The notes below the pieces were generated by a model. It saw only the letters and a list, made by a program, of their open reading frames with translations. It did no database searches and had not been told where the DNA came from. From Anaeramoeba ignava (lineage: Eukaryota > Metamonada > Anaeramoebidae): a DNA stretch of 64,000 nt. A program made the position numbers and the translations under genes. How positions within the stretch are numbered: position 1 is the stretch's first letter; every line of letters starts with the position of its first letter. Below, in pieces: positions 33,599 through 43,050 of this stretch. The DNA lies in NCBI GenBank assembly GCA_028826165.1, contig JAPDFW010000085.1, forward strand, positions 1 through 64,000, written 5' to 3'.

Positions 33599-33710
33599 TT
33601 CTTATTTTTATTTTTTTAAATTTTTTTTGAAAAGAAAAAAAATGAAAATGAAAAAAAATGAAAAAAAAAATATTTTTTGAAATTTGAATTTTGAATTTTG
33701 AATTAAGAAA

Positions 33711-35777
33711 TTATTTTCTTTTCTTTATATTTTTAAATTTGTTTGATGAAATTAAATCATTTAAAAATAAATCAATAATTGAATTTTGATTTAATTGGAA
33801 ATAATCTTTAATATCTTCAAATTCTTCAATTATTTTGGAATTAAATTTATTTTCTTCAATTTTATCATGATAAAGAAAATAAATAAATTGATTTATTGTT
33901 TCAAATGATTTTCTTGAATAATCATGAACTTGATTTGATTTATCTTGAATATTTAATTGAAACATTCCTTTAAATAATTCACTTCTTAAAAATAATATTA
34001 ATTTATGAACTTTGATTTCTTTTTCTTCTGAACAAATTATTGTAAAATCTTTTTTTGAATCATTTTCTTCATATAATTTTGATAAATCTTTTATTATTCC
34101 TTTTCTTTTGGATTTTGATTTAATCCAATTTAAATCAAATCCAATTTCTTTGAAAAATTCTTCATTAATTTCATTTTGTTTTGTTTCTTTTATCTTTAAT
34201 TCTTCTTCTTCTTCTTTTGTTTTTAATTCATCAATTTTAATAATATAATTCTTTAAAATTTGTAATTTTTGAATAAAATTATCAAAATTAGGAAATCCAG
34301 TATAAATGAAATTAATTGCAATTTCAACAATTTCTTTTGGTTTTTGTAAACAATTATTGATAAATTTTTGTAAATTTGATTGATTATAATCAAATCTTAA
34401 TAAAAGAATTTGTTTATGAACTTTGAATTTAAATAAATCATTTGTTTCAATTTCAAAATCTGATAAATTATCATTTGAATTTAATAAATTATTTAGATCT
34501 TGATTAATTGAATAAGTTTTAAGAAATAAATCAATAATTTCTTTTGTAATTTCATTTGTATCTGAATCAGGAATATCAGATTCATTCATTATTAATAATT
34601 TGATTAATTTTTGATTTTTATCTTTAATTGCATAATTTAAAGGTAATTTATTAGAATTACTTTTGATATTTATATCAGAACCTTTTGAAATGAAATATTT
34701 GGTAATTTCAACTAAAAATTTTTTATTTCTAATTTGGAAAATCAAATGTAATGGAACTTGATTAAAGAGAGTTTTGGAATTGATATCTGCACCGTTTTCA
34801 ATTAATAGTTTTATAAAATCAAGTGCTTTTTGCTTTTTATATTCACAAACAAAATGTAGTGGAGTTTCATCATATCTATTTTTTGCATTTATATCTGCAC
34901 CATTCTTAATCAAATATTCGATTACTTCAAGTGCTTTTTCATGTTTTTGATATTTACAAGCATAATGTAATGGAGTTTCTTTTTCATTGGTTATTGCATT
35001 GATATCTACACCTTTTTCAATTAAATATTTGATAATTTCAAGTGTATTTTGCTTTTGATCACGACAAACATAATGTAAAGGTGTTTTATTTGATTTGTTT
35101 TTGACATTTATATCTGCACCTTTTTCAATTAGATATTTGATAATTTCAAAAGAATTTTCATTTTTTTGATATTGACAAGCAAAATGTAACGGAGTTTGTT
35201 TATATTTACTTGAGGCATTAACATCTAAACCTTTTTTAATCAAATATTTGATAGTTTCAAGTGCTTTTTCATTTTTTTGATATTGACAAACATAATGTAA
35301 AAGTGTTTGTGTTCCTTTATTTTTGGCATTTATATCTGCACCTTTTGAAATTAAGTATTTGATAATTTCAAGTGTATTTTTTTGTTGATGTTGACAAACA
35401 AGATGTAAAGGTATTTCTTCCTTTTGTGTTTTTTCATTGATATCTGCACCTTTTTTAATCAAATATTTGATAATTTCAAGTGTATTTTCTTTTTGATATT
35501 GGCAAATAAGATGTAAAGGTGTTTGATTATAAAAATATTGTCTTTTGATATTTATATCAGCACCTTTTTCAATTAAATACTTCATAATTTTTAGTGTATT
35601 TTCTTTTTGATATTCACAAATAAGATGTAAAGGTGTTTGATTATAAAAGTTTCCAAAGTTTACGTCTGCTCCGTTTGAAATTAAATATTTAATAGTTTCA
35701 AATGTATTTTTGTTTTTATGTTTATATTCATTTTGACAAGCATTTATTAAAAGATCATTTAATTCTTGATTTTCCAT
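33711..35777 (-). CDS. ANK-BTB-BTB protein, array gene #14, intact
   Basis: 688 residues. Eleven ankyrin repeats (residues 1-420), BTB1 (about 442-495), linker with KTKEEEEELKIKETKQ, and BTB2 (about 580-675) with tail KFKNIKKRK. The first repeats (NGADVNFGNFYNQTPLH) are shared with #16, but later repeats with KALETIKYLIKKGLDVN and KALEVIEYLIKNGADIN are its own. It lacks the NVSILELISKYQ cap repeat found in #10-#12 and #15, so the ankyrin part was built differently while the ends stayed the same. Confidence 0.92.
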   Translation of the reverse strand: MENQELNDLLINACQNEYKHKNKNTFETIKYLISNGADVNFGNFYNQTPLHLICEYQKENTLKIMKYLIEKGADINIKRQYFYNQTPLHLICQYQKENTLEIIKYLIKKGADINEKTQKEEIPLHLVCQHQQKNTLEIIKYLISKGADINAKNKGTQTLLHYVCQYQKNEKALETIKYLIKKGLDVNASSKYKQTPLHFACQYQKNENSFEIIKYLIEKGADINVKNKSNKTPLHYVCRDQKQNTLEIIKYLIEKGVDINAITNEKETPLHYACKYQKHEKALEVIEYLIKNGADINAKNRYDETPLHFVCEYKKQKALDFIKLLIENGADINSKTLFNQVPLHLIFQIRNKKFLVEITKYFISKGSDINIKSNSNKLPLNYAIKDKNQKLIKLLIMNESDIPDSDTNEITKEIIDLFLKTYSINQDLNNLLNSNDNLSDFEIETNDLFKFKVHKQILLLRFDYNQSNLQKFINNCLQKPKEIVEIAINFIYTGFPNFDNFIQKLQILKNYIIKIDELKTKEEEEELKIKETKQNEINEEFFKEIGFDLNWIKSKSKRKGIIKDLSKLYEENDSKKDFTIICSEEKEIKVHKLILFLRSELFKGMFQLNIQDKSNQVHDYSRKSFETINQFIYFLYHDKIEENKFNSKIIEEFEDIKDYFQLNQNSIIDLFLNDLISSNKFKNIKKRK

Positions 35778-35855
35778 TTTTTTATTTTTTTATTTTTTTA
35801 AATTTTTTTTGAAAAGAAAAAAAATGAAAATGAAAAAAAATGAAAAAAAAAATTT

Positions 35856-35890
35856 TTTCTTAATTTGAATTTGAATTTTGAATTAAGAAA
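35856..35890 (-). terminator. stem-loop after the stop of #15
   Basis: Arms at 35856-35865 and 35881-35890, with the shortest loop of the set (15 bases). The right arm abuts the stop codon. Confidence 0.5.
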
Positions 35891-38013
35891 TTATTTTCTT
35901 TTCTTTGTATTTTTAAATTTGTTTGATGAAATTAAATCATTTAAAAATAAATCAATAATTGAATTTGGATTTAATTGGAAATAATCTTTAATATCTTCAA
36001 ATTCTTCAATTATTTTAGAATTAAATTTATTTTCTTCAATTTTATCATGATAAAGGAAATAAATAAATTGATTTAAAGTTTCAAATGATTTTCTTGAATA
36101 ATCATGAACTTGATTTGATTTATCTTGAATATTTAATTGAAACATTCCTTTGAATAATTCACTTCTTAAAAATAATATTAATTTATGAACTTTGATTTCT
36201 TTTTCATCTTCACAAATTATTGTAAAATCTTTTTTTGAATCATTTTCTTTATATAATTTTGATAAATCTTTTATTATTCCTTTTCTTTTGGATTTTGATT
36301 TAATCCAATTTAAATCAAATCCAATTTCTTTAAAAAATTCTTCAATATTTTCATTTTGTTTTGTTTCTTTTATTTTTAATTCTTCTTCTTTTTTTAATTC
36401 TTTTTTAAGTTTTTTTTTTGATGAATTCTTTTTTAATTTTTTAATTTTAATAAGATAATTCTTTAAAATTTGTAATTTTTGAATAAAATTATCAAAATTA
36501 GGAAATCCAGTATAAATGAAATTAATTGCAATTTCAACAATTTCTTTTGGTTTTTGTAAACAATTATTAATAAATTTTTGTAAATTTGATTGATTATAAT
36601 CAAATCTTAATAAAAGAATTTGTTTATGAACTTTGAATTTAAATGAATCATTTGTTTCAATTTCAAAATCTGATAAATTATCATTTGAATTTAATAAATT
36701 ATTTAAATCTTGATTAATTGAATAAGTTTTAAGAAATAAATCAATAATTTCTTTTGTAATTTCATTTGTATCTGAATCAGGAATATTAGAATCATTCATC
36801 ATTAATAATTTGATTAATTTTTGATTTTTATTTTGAATTGCATAATTTAAAGGTAATTTATTAGAATTAGTTTTGATATTTATATCTGCACCTTTTTCAA
36901 TCAATAATTTCATTAAATCAACTGCATTTTCATTATTATTTAAACAGATTATATGAGATGGAGTTCGATTATGTTTATATTTATCATTAACATCTAATCC
37001 TTTCTTAATTAAATATTTAATAATTTCAAAATAATTTTCGATTTGATATTTAGAAATAAGTTCTAAAATTGAAACATTAAAGTTATTTTTAGCATTAATG
37101 TCTGCACCATTTTTGATCAAATATTTGATTACTTTGATTGTTTCTTTATGTTTTTGATATTTTAAAGCAAAAGTTAATGGTGTTTCTTCTTTATTTTTAG
37201 CATTGATATCTGCACCTTTTTCAATTAAATATTTAATAATTTCAAATGCATATTTGTTTTGATATTTACAAGTATAATGTAAAGCTGTTTTATTTGATTT
37301 TTTTTTGGCATTTATATCTGCACCTTTTGAAATTAAGTATTTGATAATTTGGAGTGTACTTTCATTTTGATATTGACAAATAAAATGTAAAGCAGTTTGA
37401 TTATTATTGGCTTTAATATTGATATCTGCACCTTTTGAAATTAAGTATTTGATAATTTCGAATGTATTTTGTTTTTGATATTGGCAAACATAATGTAAAG
37501 GTGTTTCTTTAATACCAACTCTTTCAGCATTGATATCTGCACCTTTTGAAATTAAATATTTGATAATTTCGAATGTATTTTCTTTATTTTGATATTGGCA
37601 AACATAATGTAAAGGTGTTTCTTTAATACCAACTGTTTCAGCATTGATATCTGCACCTTTTGAAATCAAATATTTGATAATTTCGAATGTATTTTGTTTT
37701 TGATATTTGCAAACAAGATGTAAAGGTGTTTCTTCTTGATTATTTTTGGCATTTATATCAGCTCCTTTTGAAATTAAATACTTCTTAATAAATACTTTCA
37801 TAATCCTTTTTTAGTCTCTTTTTCATATTTTTTGATATTCAAAAATTTAAGATGTAAAGGTGTTTGATTATAAAAGTTTTCAAAGTTTTTATTGATATCT
37901 GAACCTTTTGAAATTAAATATTTAATAGTTTCAAATGTATTTTTGTTTTTATGTTTATATTCATTTTGGCCGTGTTTCTTTATTAAAAGATTATTTAATT
38001 CTTGATTTTCCAT
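35891..38013 (-). pseudogene. ANK-BTB-BTB array gene #15, broken near the N-terminus
   Basis: An ATG at 38013 (MENQELNNLLIKKHGQNEYKH) opens 71 codons and stops at 37798. A 636-codon frame then runs from an ATG at 37801 to 35891 with about nine ankyrin repeats, BTB1 (about 36500-36670) and BTB2 (about 35930-36220). Stop and start overlap as ATGA. Between about 37775 and 37850 the ankyrin DNA is degenerate compared with #14 and #16, with bases lost, so the natural reading frame is interrupted. If the second ATG is used the product is still a near-complete ANK-BTB-BTB protein lacking the first two repeats, so the gene may be functional in shortened form. Confidence 0.7.
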
Positions 38014-38081
38014 TTTTATTTTTATTTTTAAATTTTTGAAAAGAAAAATGAAAAATGAAAAAAAAATGAAAAAAAAAATAT

Positions 38082-38131
38082 TTTCTTAATTTGAATTTTG
38101 AATTTTGAATTTTGAATTTTGAATTAAGAAA
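38082..38131 (-). terminator. stem-loop after the stop of #16
   Basis: Arms at 38082-38091 and 38122-38131; the loop has four TGAATTT-like units and is the longest of the set. The equivalents after #12 (27697-27706) and #14 (33701-33710) keep the right arm but have lost the left one. Confidence 0.5.
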
Positions 38132-40357
38132 TTATTTTCTTTTCTTTATATTTTTAAATTTGTTTGATGAAATTAAATCATTTAAAAATAAATCAATAAT
38201 TGAATTTTGATTTAATTGGAAATAATCTTTAATATCTTCAAATTCTTCAGTTATTTTAGAATTAAATTTATTTTCTTCAATTTTATCATGATAAAGAAAA
38301 TAAATAAATTGATTTATTGTTTCAAATGATTTTCTTGAATAATCATGAACTTGATTTGATTTATCTTGAATATTTAATTGAAACATTCCTTTAAATAATT
38401 CACTTCTTAAAAATAATATTAATTTATGAACTTTAATTTCTTTTTCTTCACAAATTATTGTAAAATCTTTTTTTGAATTATTTTCTTTATATAATTTTGA
38501 TAAATCTTTTATTATTCCTTTTCTTTTGGATTTTGATTTAATCCAATTTGAATCAAATCCAATTTCTTTAAAAAATTCTTCATTAATTTCATTTTGTTTT
38601 GTTTCTTTTATTTTTAATTCTTCTTCTTCTTTTTTTAATTCTTCTTGAATTTTTTCTGTTTCTTCATAAAATCTTTGATGTGATAAATTCTTTTTTAATT
38701 CATCAATTTTAATAAGATAATTCTTTAAAATTTGGAATTTTTGAATAAAATTATTAAAATTAGGAAATCCAGTATAAATGAAATTAATTACAATTTCAAC
38801 AATTTCTTTTGGTTTTTGTAAACAATTATTAATAAATTTTTGTAAAATTGATTTATTATAATCAAATCTTAATAAAAGAATTTGTTTATGAACTTTGAAT
38901 TTAAATGAATAATTTGTTTTAATTTCAAAATCTGATAAATTATCATTTGAATTTAATAAATTATTTAAATCTTGATTAATTGAATGAGTTTTGAGAAATA
39001 CATCAACAATTTCTTCATTAATTTCATATATATCTGAATCTGAAATATCAGATTCATTCATTATTAATAATTTCGTTAATTCTTGATTTTCATTTCTATT
39101 ATGGATTACATATTGTAAAGGTAATTCGTTAAAATTATTTTTGATATTTATATCTGCACCTTTTTTAATCAATAATTTCATCAAATCAACTGCATTTTCA
39201 TTATGAATTAAACAAATCATATGAGATGGAGTTTGATTATCTTTATATTTAGCATTAACATCTAATCCTTTCTTAATTAGACATTTAATAATTTCAGACG
39301 AAAATTTGTTTTTATGTTGAGAAATAAATTCTAAAATTGAAGACTCAAAACGAACTTTAGCATGAATATCTGCACCATTCTTGATCAGATATTTGATTAC
39401 TTTGATTGTTTCTTGGTGTTTTTGATATTGGCAAGCCATACTTAATGGTGTTTCGTCTTTGTTTCCAGTTCTGGCATTGATATCAGCACCTTTTTCAATT
39501 AAATATTTAATAATTTCAAATGCATATTTGTTTTGATATTGACAAGCATAATGCAAAGGTGTTTTTTTTGAACTGTTTTTGGCATTGATATCTGCACCTT
39601 TTGAAATCAAATATTTGATAATTTCAAATGCATCTTTTTTTTGAAATTGACAAGCATAATGTAAAGGAGTTTGACTATATTTACTAAAGACATTTATATC
39701 TGCACCTTTTTTGATCAAGTATTTGATAATTTCAAATGTGTTTTGTTTTTGATATTGACAAACAGAATGTAAAGCAGTTTGACTATATTTACTCAAGGCA
39801 TTAACATCTAAACCTTTTTTAATCAAGTATTTGATAATTTCAAGTGTATTTTCTTTTTGATATTGGCAAATAAGATGTAAAGGTATTTCTTCCTTTTGTG
39901 TTTTGGCATTTATATCTGCACCTTTTGAAATTAAATATTTGATAATTTCAAGTGCATTTTCTTTTTGATATTGACAAACATAATGTAAAGGTGTTTGATT
40001 ATAATAATATTGGCTTTTGATATTTATATCTGCACCTTTTTCAATTAGATATTTGATAATTTCAAGTATATTTTCTTTTTGATATTGGCAAACAATATGT
40101 AAAGGTGTTTCTCCATTTTTAGTTAAGGCATTTATATCAGCACCTTTTTCAATTAAATATTTGATAATTTCAAGTTTATTTTCATTTTGGTTTTGACAAG
40201 CAAAATGTAAAGGTGATTGATTATAAAAGTTTCCAAAGTTTACGTCTGCTCCGTTTGAAATTAAATATTTAATAGTTTCAAGTGTATTTTTGTTTTTATG
40301 TTTATATTCATTTTGACAAGCATTTATTAAAAGATTATTTATTTGTTTATTTTCCAT
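38132..40357 (-). CDS. ANK-BTB-BTB protein, array gene #16, intact, right end of array
   Basis: 741 residues. Start MENKQINNLLINAC, twelve ankyrin repeats, BTB1 (about 472-532), linker with HQRFYEETEKIQEELKK, BTB2 (about 635-730), tail KFKNIKKRK. The cap repeats are variants of the subfamily pattern (ESSILEFISQHK, NQTPSHMICLIH, NELPLQYVIHNRN), so it has diverged a little more than #10-#12. It is read away from the first ceramide synthase gene, with 231 bp between the two start codons. Confidence 0.92.
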   Translation of the reverse strand: MENKQINNLLINACQNEYKHKNKNTLETIKYLISNGADVNFGNFYNQSPLHFACQNQNENKLEIIKYLIEKGADINALTKNGETPLHIVCQYQKENILEIIKYLIEKGADINIKSQYYYNQTPLHYVCQYQKENALEIIKYLISKGADINAKTQKEEIPLHLICQYQKENTLEIIKYLIKKGLDVNALSKYSQTALHSVCQYQKQNTFEIIKYLIKKGADINVFSKYSQTPLHYACQFQKKDAFEIIKYLISKGADINAKNSSKKTPLHYACQYQNKYAFEIIKYLIEKGADINARTGNKDETPLSMACQYQKHQETIKVIKYLIKNGADIHAKVRFESSILEFISQHKNKFSSEIIKCLIKKGLDVNAKYKDNQTPSHMICLIHNENAVDLMKLLIKKGADINIKNNFNELPLQYVIHNRNENQELTKLLIMNESDISDSDIYEINEEIVDVFLKTHSINQDLNNLLNSNDNLSDFEIKTNYSFKFKVHKQILLLRFDYNKSILQKFINNCLQKPKEIVEIVINFIYTGFPNFNNFIQKFQILKNYLIKIDELKKNLSHQRFYEETEKIQEELKKEEEELKIKETKQNEINEEFFKEIGFDSNWIKSKSKRKGIIKDLSKLYKENNSKKDFTIICEEKEIKVHKLILFLRSELFKGMFQLNIQDKSNQVHDYSRKSFETINQFIYFLYHDKIEENKFNSKITEEFEDIKDYFQLNQNSIIDLFLNDLISSNKFKNIKKRK

Positions 40358-40588
40358 TTTTTTATTTTTTTAAATTTTTTTGAAATGAAAAAAAATGAAA
40401 AAAAAATATTTTTTAATTTCAATTTTAATTTCAATTTTAATTTTAATTTTGATTTCAATTTTGATTTTTCATTTCATTTAAAAAGAAAAAAAAAAGGGGA
40501 GAAAAAAAAAAATATTTTTTTCTCCTTATTAAAAATGAAAAAATTTTTTTTTTTGGTTTTCATTTTTCAAAAAACAAAAAAAAGAATA
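40358..40588. promoter_or_regulatory. divergent intergenic region between ANK-BTB #16 and ceramide synthase a
   Basis: 231 bp separate two start codons that point away from each other. It contains a short CAATTTTAATTT repeat (40418-40465), the palindrome described separately (40498-40525) and T-rich DNA next to the LAG1 start. Both promoters must lie here. Confidence 0.5.
40498..40525. promoter_or_regulatory. GGAGAAA..TTTCTCC palindrome upstream of ceramide synthase a
   Basis: GGAG followed by a long A run, a TA switch, a T run and CTCC: an inverted repeat that could pair as a hairpin or bind a dimeric factor. It is followed by TTATTAAAAATGAAAAAATT, the same as at the second copy. It stands out because G and C are rare here. 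Confidence 0.55.
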
Positions 40589-42076
40589 ATGAAAGATTTA
40601 ATTTCTTCTCTTGTTTTTTATCAATTAGGAAATGGTAGTTGTGAAATTGGACAAAATGATCTTTTCTCAATCGGTTTTTGGATTTTAGTTGTTCTTATTT
40701 TTCGGTTTATTTGTTCACAAATTTTAACACCTTTTATCGTAAAAAACTTTGCAAAAAGACAATCACCTAAATTTGAAGAAACATTTTTTCTATCAGTTCA
40801 TTATATTTTAGCTTTTTTTTTTGGTTATTTGGTTCTTCATGATGTAAAAAATAAAAAAAAATTTGATTTTTAATTTTATTTAAAAAACTAATTTTATTTT
40901 AAACTTAAATTTTATTTTAAAAACTAATTTTATTTTAAACTTAAATTTTATTTTAAACTTAAATTTTATTTTAAAAACTAATTTTATTTTAATCTTTCCC
41001 AAAAATAATTTTTTTTTTCTTTTTGGAAAAATTTTTCATCTTTTTTCGTTTTTTTTGTTTTTTTTTTTGCTTTTTTTTTATTGTTTTAGAAATATTGGTT
41101 CCGTTTATTATATATGGCTTGGAAAGATAGAAAAGGTTTATGGGAACATGATGGAGATCCATTTCCGTAATTTTATTTTTTTTCTTCTTTTTATTTTTAT
41201 TTTCTAATTTTTATTTTTTATTTTTTAGATGTGATGTCAAAATTTATTATGCTTTTCAATTAGGTTTTTATATTGTTGATCTTCCTTTCGCTTTTTTTAA
41301 ACAAAAAGTAAAAATTAAAATTAAAATTAAAATTAAAATTAAAATTAAATTTAAAATTAAAATTAAAATTAAAATTAAAATTAAAATTAAAATTAAAATT
41401 AAAATTAAAATTAAAATCAAAATCAAAATTAAAATTTAAAATCGGATAAAAAATTAAAATTTAAATTAGCAACCATATCTCATTTTAGCACATCATATAA
41501 CAACAATTACATTAATTGGAACTTCTTGGTATTACTTGTACGAAAAAAAGCAATTTTTTAAAAGAATTTTTTCAAATTAAATTCAAAATAAAATAAAATA
41601 AAAAAATAAAATAAAATAGGCATTATCAAATTGGAACATTATTAATGATACTTCATGATATTTCTGATGTTTTTCTTTATTCAGCCCAAGCATTTAACTA
41701 TTTAGGATATTCAACAATGAAAACAGCATGTTTTGTTCCATTTGTTTTAACATTCTTCTTTTTTCGGTTAATTATCTTACCATTTTTGGATTACAGTGAA
41801 CTTATTGAATACAAAGGAAGAACAGGATTTGTTGGAGATGTTTTAACTGGTGGACTTCCTATATTGGTTCTTATTTTTATGCATATTTATTGGTTCTTCT
41901 TAATTTTGAGAATTATTTATCGTATGTTTGTAGCTGAGAAACCTGTTTTTGATATTAGAAGTGATGATGAGGATGATGAAGTAAAAGATGATAAGAAAAA
42001 CAATGATAAAAACACTCCACCAGTTCAAACAGCTAAACCAAAAGAAGAAAATTCAGATATTAAAAAACGGAAATAA
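40589..42076 (+). CDS. ceramide synthase (LAG1/TLC family), copy a
   Basis: Five exons join in frame: 40589-40843, 41090-41166, 41229-41307, 41470-41537 and 41620-42076, giving 311 residues. The Lag1p motif is clear: AHHITTITLIGTSWYY, then QIGTLLMILHDISDVFL and NYLGY; the His-His and His-Asp pairs are the known catalytic residues. The usual Arg of the RIG position is Gln here. Several hydrophobic segments (residues about 25-45, 65-85, 185-215, 240-260) fit a multi-pass ER membrane protein. The tail is acidic (SDDEDDEVKDD) and ends KKRK, which fits a dilysine ER-retrieval signal. The family acylates sphingoid bases with acyl-CoA to make (dihydro)ceramide. No homeobox-like domain is present. 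Confidence 0.9.
41308..41469 (+). repeat. AAAATT repeat in intron 3 of ceramide synthase a
   Basis: The intron begins GTAAAAATT, continues as (AAAATT)n and ends with a TCGGATAAAAAATTAAAATT segment before TTAG. The second copy has the same intron enlarged. Confidence 0.85.
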
Positions 42077-42084
42077 CTTTAATT

Positions 42085-42635
42085 CATTTCAAATTCAATT
42101 CCAATTCAATTTTAATTCAATTTTAATTCAATTTTAATTTAATTTTAATTTAATTTTAATTCAATTTAAATTCAAATTTTAATTCAATTTTAATTCAATT
42201 TTAATTCAATTTCAATTCAATTCTAATTCAATTCAATTCCAATTCAATTTTAATTCAATTTTAATTCAAATTTTAATTCAATTTTGATTCAATTTTAATT
42301 CAATTTTAATTCAATTTTAATTCAATTTTAATTCAATTTTAATTCAATTTTAATTCAATTCAATTCAATTTTAATTCAATTTAAATTCAATTCAATTCAA
42401 TTCAATTCCAATTCAATTTTGATTTTAATTCAATTTTGATTTTAATTCAATTCAATTTTAATTCAATTCAATTTTAATTCAATTTTAATTCAATTTTAAT
42501 TCAATTTTAATTCAATTTTAATTCAAATTTTAATTCAATTTTAATTCAATTTTAATTCAAATTTAATTCAATTTTAATTCAATTTTAATTTAATTTTAAT
42601 TCAATTCAATTCAATTTTAATTCAAATTTTAATTC
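42085..42635. repeat. TTTTAATTCAA repeat behind ceramide synthase a
   Basis: About 550 bp of irregular TTTTAATTCAA/TTCAATTCAA units begin right after the stop codon. A similar, shorter tract follows copy b. No gene is seen in it. Confidence 0.85.
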
Positions 42636-42840
42636 CAATTTATTTTCTTTTCTTTTACTTTTTAAATTTTGTTGAAATGAAATTATTTTCAATTTAAATC
42701 AATTATCAAATTTTGATTTAATTTAAAATAATCTTTAATATTTTGAAATTTTTCAATAATTTTAGAAATTAATTTTGTTTTCTTCAATTTTATAATGTTA
42801 AAGGAAATAAATAAATTGATTTAAAGTTTAAAACGGTTTT
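42636..42840 (-). pseudogene. relic of an ANK-BTB gene 3' end
   Basis: About 200 bp on the minus strand align by eye with the 3' end of the array genes: the tail (TTATTTTCTTTTCTTT), the segment coding DYFQLN.NSIID, the EEFEDIK region and the YFLYHD region (TTTATAATGTTAAAGGAAAT against TTTATCATGATAAAGAAAAT). Many small gaps break every frame. The similarity fades at about 42840, just before the promoter of ceramide synthase b. It shows that the ANK-BTB array once reached between the two LAG1 copies. Confidence 0.75.
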
Positions 42841-42919
42841 TTTTTTGAGACAATTTTTTAATTCGATTTTAATTGATTTTTAGTTAATGTAAATTTTTTT
42901 GATGAAAGAAAAATAAAAA

Positions 42920-42943
42920 GGAGAAAAAATATTTTTTTTCTCC
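42920..42943. promoter_or_regulatory. GGAGAAA..TTTCTCC palindrome upstream of ceramide synthase b
   Basis: Same inverted repeat as upstream of copy a, again followed by TTATTAAAAATGAAAAAATT. Here it lies 107 bp before the start codon, against 63 bp in copy a. The spacing changed but the palindrome stayed. Confidence 0.55.
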
Positions 42944-43050
42944 TTATTAAAAATGAAAAAATTTTCTAATTAAAAATTTTCATTTTTTTCATTATCACAT
43001 TTTTTTTTCAATCCATTTTTTTTTAAAAAAACAAAACAAAACAAAGAATA

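Noticed and set aside
1-40357. Array as an inserted giant-virus ankyrin/BTB region
   Set aside because: Large DNA viruses do carry ankyrin and BTB genes, and the array is intronless and AT-rich. But no capsid, polymerase or packaging gene is seen, and an intron-bearing host relative (#17) has the same special BTB pair. Host-derived expansion is simpler; a phylogeny could still overturn this.
40343-40588. N-terminal extension of ceramide synthase a
   Set aside because: The upstream frame is a Lys/Phe/Asn simple repeat without homologous sequence in copy b; both copies share the start at the ATG that precedes the conserved LISSLVFYQLGNG.
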